NCBI GenBank assembly: GCA_011321985.1 | Contig: DROB01000372.1 | Coordinates: forward strand, 1 to 6,517 | DNA length: 6,517 bases | Direction: 5' to 3' | DNA from: Gammaproteobacteria bacterium | GTDB taxonomy: Bacteria; Pseudomonadota; Gammaproteobacteria; SZUA-229 | In this document: positions 1 through 6,413 of the stretch, in pieces | How positions within the stretch are numbered: the first letter of the stretch is position 1 | Layout: each line of letters starts with the position of its first letter | Notes under the pieces: model-generated | The model's database searches: none | The model's input: only the letters and a program-made list of their open reading frames with translations | Told to the model about the DNA's origin: nothing | Translations under genes and position numbers: made by a program

Positions 1-1889
1 CAACTACCAAGTGTTGAGTTCATGGCGCACCCTGCGCTATCAAAGCTGAACAGGTTCGCATCTGTGCCAGAAACAGTAATCGAATTTATTGTAATCGAAC
101 CACCGCCAAGATTTTCAAGCGTGAGCACGCGTGTTGAAGCGGGATCCCCGACAACGGTATTCGCAAAAGCTATGTTGCCGTCAGATGAATTGAGATCGGC
201 GACACTGCCTGTTAAAGCAATGATAGCCTGAGGATTATCTGCATCATTGGAATTAATGGTTAATGTAGCCGTTTTTGTACCGATACTTGTCGGTGTAAAA
301 GTTATATTGATGAGGCAGAAACCGTTTGCATTTATTGCAGCATCCGGGCAATTCGATGTGAAAGAAAACGTGTCTGCATCTGTTCCGGTAATCTCGAATG
401 TCGTCAGCAAAAGACCGGCCGCGCCATCATTGGCCACGACCAGTGACTTGAGGATAGGTTGACTGAGTATCGTAGTGCCAAAATCCACGGTACTGGACAC
501 CAGGAGCACGGGGTCGACACCGACACCGCCTAGCTGGACACTGGCATTGCCTGCTGTAGTAGAGATATCAATATTTCCAGTAATAGTGGCCTGCGTAGTG
601 GGGCTAAAAGAGATAACGAGGTCGCAGGTTTCATCAAGTGCTAATACCGTCGCTGTGGTGCAGCCTGCATTGTCGAATGTATAGTCGGTGTTATCGGAAG
701 TGATACTATTTATGGTCAAAGCAGCACCACCCTTGTTTCTTATTGTGATGGTCTTGCTCCTTGTTGCTGTCAGGTCGGTCTGCAGAAAAGCCAGGCTAAC
801 CCTGCTTACATCCAGGACAGCGGTCGCAGGCACACCTTCAGCACGGAGGTTGAGTGTTTTAGTGTAGTTATCGGTATTGAAAAAATAACTTATATCCAGC
901 GCATCCGTAATTATAGATGTCGTTGCAGCAATAAAGCGGATGCTGATATCACACGATGAAACTGGATTTATGCTGATAGGGTCAAGTGTAACACCCGAGC
1001 AGTTATCGGTTTCTAGTGTAAGTTCTGCAGACAGATTATCAACGATCGGTGTAACTGTTAATGCCTGATTGCCCGTGTTAGTCAGTGTGAAAAATTGCAA
1101 ACTGCCTGTGGCATCGCCTGATACATCCAGAGGTAGAGGTGTTGCATCGGGATTAATTATGAGAACGGGGCGCTGGATCGAAGCAGTAGCACTGTTCACA
1201 ATAATAAGATTTTCCTCTAGTATGCCGGTACCGAAAGGGGGCGGGTTGCCCACTGGAAGGTCAGCAAAATCAGGACCTAGCACATCGACAGCTACAGACA
1301 GTATAGGAAAAAGGGATATCTCGTCGGCGAGATTCATGCCATTATCGATGACCCTGCCAAATACGGTGAAACCACCGTTCTGGTTATCAAGGTTTGGACT
1401 ATTATCATTGAGATTAATAAACCATTCATTTGTTGCACTGTTAGGGTCATGACTGAGTAACGCCATGGCGAGTGTGCCACGGACATTGGTAATACTGGTC
1501 AGGTTGAATTCACTTTTAATCGGAGAGGAACTCTCCAGAGGGACGAGTTCGAGTCCGGTACCTTCGTTTATAGGGCGTAAAAAGCTGGTCGGTGTTACTG
1601 GCCTGAACGTATATCTACCAGCCTGTATGATAAAGCCGATCTGGCTACGATTAACGAGTAGACCATCATATTTTCCCGCATTAACATAGTTCAGAAAATT
1701 AGCTGTAGTGAGTGGTGTAGTGTTATCAAATAATTCTATATCCAGTATGTGATCTATTACCGTATCCTGAGCACTATCGTAATACTTGACATTGAACCTG
1801 ACTATTTCAGTAGCCGATGCAATACCGTGCAAACACAGGAAAGACAGGAGCAAAAGAGAGTGGATGAAAGTTGATTTTGAGTGTTGCAT
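1..1889 (-). CDS. Secreted cyclophilin-type peptidyl-prolyl isomerase fused to choice-of-anchor D Ig-like repeats (partial, C-terminus off the left edge)
   Basis: The frame is open from an ATG at 1889 to the window edge (629 codons plus two bases). An in-frame TAA lies three codons upstream (1898-1896), so this is the earliest ATG; it has no clear Shine-Dalgarno. Residues 1-26 form a signal peptide ending IASA. Residues about 27-233 match the cyclophilin family, which catalyses cis-trans isomerisation of X-Pro bonds: the stretch NRSQIGFIIQAG aligns R81, F86 and Q89 with Arg55, Phe60 and Gln63 of human cyclophilin A, followed by SATNEWFINL (151-160) and LDNQNGGFTVFGRV (167-180). From about 235 come repeats of roughly 105 residues (about 235-353, 354-457, 458-563, 564 to the edge), with phrases such as TLTNTGNQALTV, DLVISFSP and INITFTP typical of choice-of-anchor D domains. 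Each complete repeat has a Cys pair (297/313, 410/422, 514/525). Such repeats usually precede a C-terminal anchor, which would lie outside the window. Activity and true substrate are unknown. Family assignment is firm; location on the surface or in the periplasm is inferred. Confidence 0.9.
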   Translation of the reverse strand, partial: MQHSKSTFIHSLLLLSFLCLHGIASATEIVRFNVKYYDSAQDTVIDHILDIELFDNTTPLTTANFLNYVNAGKYDGLLVNRSQIGFIIQAGRYTFRPVTPTSFLRPINEGTGLELVPLESSSPIKSEFNLTSITNVRGTLAMALLSHDPNSATNEWFINLNDNSPNLDNQNGGFTVFGRVIDNGMNLADEISLFPILSVAVDVLGPDFADLPVGNPPPFGTGILEENLIIVNSATASIQRPVLIINPDATPLPLDVSGDATGSLQFFTLTNTGNQALTVTPIVDNLSAELTLETDNCSGVTLDPISINPVSSCDISIRFIAATTSIITDALDISYFFNTDNYTKTLNLRAEGVPATAVLDVSRVSLAFLQTDLTATRSKTITIRNKGGAALTINSITSDNTDYTFDNAGCTTATVLALDETCDLVISFSPTTQATITGNIDISTTAGNASVQLGGVGVDPVLLVSSTVDFGTTILSQPILKSLVVANDGAAGLLLTTFEITGTDADTFSFTSNCPDAAINANGFCLINITFTPTSIGTKTATLTINSNDADNPQAIIALTGSVADLNSSDGNIAFANTVVGDPASTRVLTLENLGGGSITINSITVSGTDANLFSFDSAGCAMNSTLGS

Positions 1890-1956
1890 GCAGGATTATC
1901 AGTTAACCAATAGTCCTTTAAGTCTAATGTATATACTGAAAGATATCGATCCTTAT

Positions 1957-1989
1957 GTCGGAAATATAGATGCATTCGTCAGAAATATA
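1957..1989 (-). promoter_or_regulatory. Pair of 12-bp direct repeats 21 bp apart upstream of the cyclophilin gene
   Basis: On the minus strand TATATTTCTGAC (1989-1978) is followed by TATATTTCCGAC (1968-1957). They match at 11 of 12 bases and their starts are exactly 21 bp, or two helical turns, apart. A weaker third match (TATCTTTCAGTA, 8 of 12) starts 23 bp further on at 1945. The pair lies about 68-100 bp before the start codon, a usual place for an activator or repressor site. Same-face direct repeats are typical of response-regulator binding sites, but no regulator can be named and no convincing -35/-10 pair was found next to them. The function is inference. Confidence 0.3.
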
Positions 1990-2023
1990 CCCGATAGACA
2001 GAAGGTCTGAATGCATGTTCTCA

Positions 2024-2040
2024 GGATCTATGCGAGATCC
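2024..2040. repeat. Small perfect inverted repeat in the intergenic gap
   Basis: GGATCT and AGATCC form a perfect 6-bp stem around a 5-base loop (ATGCG). Neither strand has a T-run after it, so it is not a convincing terminator. A second, looser inverted repeat lies next to it: ATGCATTC at 1970-1977 and GAATGCAT at 2009-2016. These could be operator-like sites or chance. Confidence 0.3.
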
Positions 2041-2096
2041 GGATTAAATAATTACTGAAACCGGGCTCGGGCATAGTTTGTAGTCCGTATAAACAA

Positions 2097-2132
2097 TTTG
2101 GGTGCGGTAATCTTACAATTACCGCACCCAAA
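2097..2132 (-). terminator. Strong hairpin downstream of the FadL-type gene, probable Rho-independent terminator
   Basis: A 12-bp perfect GC-rich stem (2100-2111 with 2118-2129) and a 6-base loop are extended by three A-T pairs to 15 bp. Read on the minus strand, the stem is followed by TTGTTTA, a mediocre U-tract. It begins 35 bases after the stop codon of the FadL-type gene. The stem is very stable and the position fits; the imperfect U-tract leaves room for an mRNA-stabilising or processing role instead. Confidence 0.7.
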
Positions 2133-2167
2133 AAAGATGTAGATTACAAAATGGGCAGGATTACATA

Positions 2168-3577
2168 TTAGAATTTAAATCCTAATGTTCCACCAAAGCT
2201 GTACTGTCCCATCGCGATCGAAGCATTAGATCCATCGACAGGAGCACCACCCGGACCAAATGCTGTAGGGCCTTTAACAGTATTAACGAATGCAATTACC
2301 GCACTTACATCAAGCACAAGAGTATCTGAAAAATGATAGCCACCACCGAAGGTCAGGTGATGTTCGGGTGTTGCTGGTGCGAGCATATTGAACAGAACCT
2401 GATCTTTTGGAATGGGAGTTTTGGAATAGTTCCATCCGGCGCGCAGGTTGATTTTTTCACTGTATGCCCAGTCAACACCAATCTTGTATACCGTTCGATC
2501 TTTCCAGCCAAATCCCAGACCTTTAGGACCACCCAGTAAACAAGGTGTGGGGTCTGTGCCAGCAGGACACAACGGGAACAGATTGCCCGCATTGACACTT
2601 GCCGCATCGGCCGCTGGCCCAGGGTTGCCGACAGATTTGACATCGCTCCATAATATTCGCTGGACATCCAGTGCTACGGTAATAGCAGGGGTAGCATCAA
2701 ACGCGAAACCAATAGCGTAATTCTCAGGAATATCAAAATCACCATTCTCTGCGAAAAGATTTCTGTACCGCTTAAATTCATTCATCCATACCCTGGATGA
2801 ATAGTTGACACCGACTTTTAATCTCTCATCCATGAAATTGCCTAACCATCCCAGGCGGTAGCCAGCACCATAAGTGTTATCCCATACATCACCGGTTAAT
2901 TTACCGTTTGTTTTTGTAAAACCTAAATCATTAAAAGCTTCCAGGCCTTCAGATCTAAACCATTGAGCAGCTATTACAATCGAAGCTCCTATGGTGTGAT
3001 TTTTATGCACTTTATAGGCAATACTTGGTATAAGCTGCATCTGAACCAGTTCCACACCTACTTCTTTATCTGGCTTAACCGTGATATTTGGATTGAAGAA
3101 AGTGGGAGGACAGGAACCAGGAGCAAAGCCAGGCGCTTTACCGGCATTCACCCTGTTACAGCTGCGATTATTGTCTGACTGGTCGAATTCCGTCTTTAGA
3201 CCTGCGCCAATAAAAGAGAAGCCCAGTGCCATTTTATTGTTCATCTGATAGGTGCCACCCATCGATGGAATCAGAAAAATATCCTGATTACTTCTCTCGT
3301 CGGTATAACCCAGTACGGTACTGTTATTGGTTACGGCACGTGGGGGGATAAAAAGCTCAGCACCTACATCAAAGCGAGTGCCGGAGTCTATCATTGTCGC
3401 AGGGTTGAATGCCGCTGCCATTCCTCCATTATTATTGGCGACACCAGTGCCGCCTAAAGCGCGCGATTTTGCGCCAAAACCTATCAGAAAGTAACCGTTT
3501 GTGGCATTTGCTACATACGGTAGAGTCAAGCTTAATGCAGTCATGAGAGACAGTATTATCGATTTTGAAAACTTCAT
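2168..3577 (-). CDS. OmpP1/FadL-family outer-membrane transport protein
   Basis: This 469-residue protein is a complete member of the OmpP1/FadL family: 14-strand beta-barrels of the outer membrane that let long-chain fatty acids or other hydrophobic compounds pass through a side opening. The signal peptide (1-25) ends in VANA. The mature N-terminus NGYFLIGFGAKSRALGGTGV (27-46) and the AFNPA motif (56-60) are the family's hatch signature. The rest alternates short beta strands with loops and ends GTLGFKF with a terminal aromatic, the usual signal for insertion by the BAM machinery. Length is near the family norm. Two Cys pairs (140/156 and 337/346) sit in stretches likely to be extracellular loops and may form disulfides. 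AAGGG at 3591-3587, nine bases before the ATG, is the likely ribosome binding site. The gene lies 76 bp after the large Ig-repeat gene, with a hairpin between, and is followed by its own hairpin. The substrate cannot be told from sequence: fatty acids, hydrocarbons and aromatics are all known for relatives, so the name fadL is not assigned. Confidence 0.93.
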   Translation of the reverse strand: MKFSKSIILSLMTALSLTLPYVANATNGYFLIGFGAKSRALGGTGVANNNGGMAAAFNPATMIDSGTRFDVGAELFIPPRAVTNNSTVLGYTDERSNQDIFLIPSMGGTYQMNNKMALGFSFIGAGLKTEFDQSDNNRSCNRVNAGKAPGFAPGSCPPTFFNPNITVKPDKEVGVELVQMQLIPSIAYKVHKNHTIGASIVIAAQWFRSEGLEAFNDLGFTKTNGKLTGDVWDNTYGAGYRLGWLGNFMDERLKVGVNYSSRVWMNEFKRYRNLFAENGDFDIPENYAIGFAFDATPAITVALDVQRILWSDVKSVGNPGPAADAASVNAGNLFPLCPAGTDPTPCLLGGPKGLGFGWKDRTVYKIGVDWAYSEKINLRAGWNYSKTPIPKDQVLFNMLAPATPEHHLTFGGGYHFSDTLVLDVSAVIAFVNTVKGPTAFGPGGAPVDGSNASIAMGQYSFGGTLGFKF

Positions 3578-3600
3578 TTTTTTCGGCCCTTAAAGAAATA

Positions 3601-3606
3601 TTTATA
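3601..3606 (-). promoter_or_regulatory. Possible -10 element for the FadL-type gene
   Basis: TATAAA on the minus strand matches the sigma-70 -10 consensus at five of six bases and lies 24 bp before the start codon, right after the terminator hairpin of the preceding gene. No good -35 is found 16-18 bp upstream, where the spacer runs into the hairpin. An AT-rich stretch could give this match by chance. Confidence 0.25.
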
Positions 3607-3614
3607 ATTTAAAA

Positions 3615-3641
3615 TGGCAGATGCACTCATTGCATCTGCCA
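3615..3641 (-). terminator. Rho-independent terminator after the large Ig-repeat gene
   Basis: A perfect 10-bp stem (GGCAGATGCA with TGCATCTGCC, 3616-3625 and 3631-3640) plus one outer A-T pair encloses a 5-base loop. On the minus strand it is followed by TTTTAAATTAT, and it begins 12 bases after the stop codon. The plus strand lacks a comparable T-run, so the terminator serves the minus-strand gene upstream of it. Confidence 0.8.
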
Positions 3642-3653
3642 CAAGGTTTATTG

Positions 3654-6413
3654 TTATTTTTTCCTACTGATAGTACGTAGTCCCAATAACATCATTAAGC
3701 TGGCAAATAAACCCAGGATATTTAAGGATGCCAGTGCGCCGCCACCAAGATCTGTGTTCGGCTGGGTGATAACAACGGGTACTCTCTCTTTGCCTTTTGT
3801 TGCAGGCGTTGAGTTAAAGTTGGCATAGAAGCCCTGGAAAGGTCCATCGACCATGGGTGAGCCGTTAATATTATCGCCGTTAATGTCGGTAGAAACTAAA
3901 CCCCATAATGTTGTAGGTTCCGGTGGGGTACCAGCGGGGCCATCGAATAACTTGTTTACCTTACTCGTCTCTGCAGCACCGTGTCTGTCCCAGGCTTTAT
4001 CAACATCCCACACATTAACGACATCGATATCACAGTTGGCTACGCCGCATGGTGTACCATTATTGTCCTGGCCCCAGTCAAACAAGATATGCCCCCCTAC
4101 CTGACCAGCTCCCACTGTCATTGTTATTGGATTTGAACCACCACAATCGGTTATCCCAGCGTCATACTGTGCAGAGGTACAGGTGGTATCAAAGCTATAT
4201 GAACCTGGTCCAAAAACGCGGATATGGTGAGATGTCCAGAAGAACTGGAAAAATTGCTGAGGTTTAACAGAAGAAATTTTCATGACTCCAAAGTTTGTAT
4301 CTGTCTCGTCAGTATTGAAAGTTACGCCATCCCAGTCAAATAAGACATCATTAGTTCCTCCAAATACCTGACCACTGGCTTCAAGCATGGTGAAGTTACT
4401 GCCAGCCCCTTTGGCACCCACAGTAACCGTTCTTATTACCTGTGTGGCTTTGTTTCCGTCGCTATCAGTTGCGTTGTAGGTGACGACATAACTACCAGCT
4501 GTACTGATATCAACAGCACTGGAGTCAATCGTGTAGCTAATACCGCTGGTCGTGCCGGAAGCTGTTACTCCAGGAACATTTCCATCCTGAGCATCGATGA
4601 TGTCTATTCCCTGTTCAACATAAGCTTCATTTATATCGAGTACCAGGCCGGCATTACCGACACCACCTGCGCCATCGCTTAAGCTGATAACCGGTTGAGA
4701 GCGGGTAACATTAACGGTACGGATGGCAGTATCACTGTTTCCTGAGGCATCGGTTACGGTATAGCTTATATCGTAAGATAACTTTTCTACACCAGTATCC
4801 GGTACGGTCAGATCGACACTGCCGCCGGTAAATCCGATTGCTCCCTGAGGGAATGTTGGGTCACAGGAATCGGTGGCACTGGCTAACGGGTCGTTATAAG
4901 CAGCCACCGGGTTCTCAGTGGTCGTACTGACGATTTCATCAGTATTTGCTCCAATCAGTGTCACCACCGGATTGGTCGTATCTTCAACAGTAACAGTTCT
5001 TGTGACGGTTGGCGCAGCGTTAGCACCGGAATCCTGTACATCATAGTCGATGGTCTGTCCACCAAGAGTGGTCTCATTGATGGTACCCTTGGTCAGGTCG
5101 ACACCGTTATTTGGTGTGGCAATAACCGAGGCACTGATATCACCATCTTCCGGATCTGAAGCGGATGCGCCTGCATCTGTATACGTGGTTGCGCATTCAT
5201 GAGTTACAGGAGTTGCGCCCAGGAGTGAGATGGCAGGTACACCGGGGGCTACCACGTTTACCACGCGGGTTTCTGTACCGGCGGCATTATTGGAGGCATC
5301 CTGACAATTATAGGTCACATTGTAGATACCTATCACATCGACAACGGCATCACCGCCGATGACAACCGATCCGTTGAGATCGGTATTAAGTGGTGCAGCA
5401 TCAGTACAGGTAGCACCAGGTTCAGAATAAGTATCGACACCGACGGTTAGCGTAAGAGGGGTTGTTCCTGCTGGCGCGCCATGTGCATTCATGGTTAATA
5501 CAGGGGGGGTTGTATCTGTAAATGATGTCAGTGTTATATTGACAAAGTCGAAGTTGGCACCAAAGCCCTGGAAAGGACCATCTTGCATCGGATTGCCGCC
5601 AATACCAGGACCGGTGCCGATGAGACTGGCATTAAAGGGGGCTTGTGCCTGATTAATATCATTGTCTGTAGCTACACCCTGAGTGACATCGGCTGACGGG
5701 TTGACCGTCATACAGCCGCCACCATTATTATTAGTAAAGTCAGCGTCGACACCCGTTGAACAGCTAGCAATATTATTGGTATTGAAGTCTGTAGAAGCGA
5801 GTGGCGATGGGCCTAAACCAAGGTAAGACCCCGGAATGGAGGGTTCGAAAGTATCATCGGAGGCTGGGAGAGCACCATCAGAGAATGTACTCGCAGAGTT
5901 AATGCTACCATCAGCGTTAAGCGTAAATGAAACGGGTGTGCCGTCCATTTCGTTAAAAAGACCTTCCGCATCCCATACAATTGACACAGGAATGCCGTTA
6001 TTGCCATTCCAGTCAAATAACATATTTGTCATTACCAGATTGTTGTTTCCTGCATTGACTCCCGCCGGAATTTTTTCAAGCGTTATGCCGCTGGCTACGG
6101 CATCTCCTTTATTGAAAAAGCCAAAAGGGGTGAAAGTTGCTGTACCTGTGTTGCTCACTGTATTGTATGTGAGTGTTCCGGAAAGTGGGGTTTGTGCCTG
6201 GTTAGCACCACGTCCCGTAATGCTGGAGTTTTTAGTGACAAAACCGGCAGCATCCAGCAACGTGAAAACAACATCGCCACTATTACTTGCTGACCACACA
6301 TAAATGTCTGCAGTCGAGTTAAAACTGGCTGTGCTAGTGCCTATGGCAATGGCCAGTGCTGAAGCTACAGCATTTTTCTTTAAATGGTTTTTGGGGTGGG
6401 TGGTATCATGCAT
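3654..6413 (-). CDS. Large secreted Ig-repeat protein with related terminal modules and a GlyGly-CTERM-like tail
   Basis: This 919-residue protein of unknown function has five visible parts. Residues 1-35 are a signal peptide (LKKNAVASALAIAIG, then STA). An N-terminal module (about 36-298) contains LFDWNGNNGIP (132-142), VWD and PMQDGPFQGFGANF (275-288). Four Ig-like domains of the DUF5011/HYR type follow (about 302-388, 393-477, 481-569, 574-666), with strand signatures such as YTVTDASGNSDTAIRTVNV (551-569) and DGDIS or DGNV motifs. A C-terminal module (about 667-870) repeats the N-terminal signatures: LFDW at 691 and 777, VWD at 801 and PMVDGPFQGFYANF at 853-866. The tail (889-919) is LGGGAL, a hydrophobic segment to about 912, then RTISRKK. 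This fits a GlyGly-CTERM sorting signal, which in known cases is cut by rhombosortase. AGAGG lies eight bases before the ATG. DINGD (843-847) resembles a calcium-binding loop. Roles in adhesion or in the surface layer are only inference. Confidence 0.88.
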   Translation of the reverse strand: MHDTTHPKNHLKKNAVASALAIAIGTSTASFNSTADIYVWSASNSGDVVFTLLDAAGFVTKNSSITGRGANQAQTPLSGTLTYNTVSNTGTATFTPFGFFNKGDAVASGITLEKIPAGVNAGNNNLVMTNMLFDWNGNNGIPVSIVWDAEGLFNEMDGTPVSFTLNADGSINSASTFSDGALPASDDTFEPSIPGSYLGLGPSPLASTDFNTNNIASCSTGVDADFTNNNGGGCMTVNPSADVTQGVATDNDINQAQAPFNASLIGTGPGIGGNPMQDGPFQGFGANFDFVNITLTSFTDTTPPVLTMNAHGAPAGTTPLTLTVGVDTYSEPGATCTDAAPLNTDLNGSVVIGGDAVVDVIGIYNVTYNCQDASNNAAGTETRVVNVVAPGVPAISLLGATPVTHECATTYTDAGASASDPEDGDISASVIATPNNGVDLTKGTINETTLGGQTIDYDVQDSGANAAPTVTRTVTVEDTTNPVVTLIGANTDEIVSTTTENPVAAYNDPLASATDSCDPTFPQGAIGFTGGSVDLTVPDTGVEKLSYDISYTVTDASGNSDTAIRTVNVTRSQPVISLSDGAGGVGNAGLVLDINEAYVEQGIDIIDAQDGNVPGVTASGTTSGISYTIDSSAVDISTAGSYVVTYNATDSDGNKATQVIRTVTVGAKGAGSNFTMLEASGQVFGGTNDVLFDWDGVTFNTDETDTNFGVMKISSVKPQQFFQFFWTSHHIRVFGPGSYSFDTTCTSAQYDAGITDCGGSNPITMTVGAGQVGGHILFDWGQDNNGTPCGVANCDIDVVNVWDVDKAWDRHGAAETSKVNKLFDGPAGTPPEPTTLWGLVSTDINGDNINGSPMVDGPFQGFYANFNSTPATKGKERVPVVITQPNTDLGGGALASLNILGLFASLMMLLGLRTISRKK
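3804..4415 (-). repeat. C-terminal copy of the LFDW/DGPFQGF module
   Basis: This encodes residues about 667-870 of the large Ig-repeat protein. It shares LFDW, VWD and PM-x-DGPFQGF-x-ANF with the N-terminal module in the same order. It carries LFDW twice (691-694 and 777-780) and has Cys pairs 745/757 and 789/794. The outer boundaries are estimates. Confidence 0.65.
4416..5519 (-). repeat. Four tandem Ig-like domains (DUF5011/HYR type)
   Basis: Residues about 299-666 of the large Ig-repeat protein consist of four beta-sandwich repeats of 85-95 residues. Each opens with a P-V-x-x-L or P-A-I-S-L strand and closes with a T-R-x-V-x-V strand; three of the four also have a Y-x-x-x-D-x-x-x-N turn. 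The second repeat is the most divergent. Such arrays usually serve as spacers or binding modules in surface proteins. Confidence 0.7.
5520..6308 (-). repeat. N-terminal copy of the LFDW/DGPFQGF module
   Basis: This encodes residues about 36-298 of the large Ig-repeat protein, from the mature N-terminus to the first Ig-like domain. Key motifs are LFDW at 132-135, VWD at 146-148 and DGPFQGF at 278-284. The DNA around DGPFQGF (5551-5582) matches the C-terminal copy (3817-3848) at 28 of 32 bases. Confidence 0.65.

Noticed and set aside
1069..1452. Plus-strand open frame of 127 codons
   Set aside because: It is antisense to the cyclophilin domain and first Ig-like repeat, with no domain or ribosome binding site of its own.
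1786..2010. Plus-strand open frame of 74 codons spanning the start of the cyclophilin gene
   Set aside because: It overlaps the signal-peptide coding region of a well-supported gene, has no ribosome binding site and gives a protein without recognisable features.
2142..2165. Two copies of GATTACA just after the FadL-type stop codon
   Set aside because: Seven-base repeats in AT-rich sequence are expected by chance and have no symmetry or further copies.
5836..6303. Plus-strand open frame of 155 codons
   Set aside because: It is fully antisense to the N-terminal module of the large Ig-repeat protein, whose motifs are clearly real; low-stop Ser/Thr/Val-rich coding often leaves such shadows.
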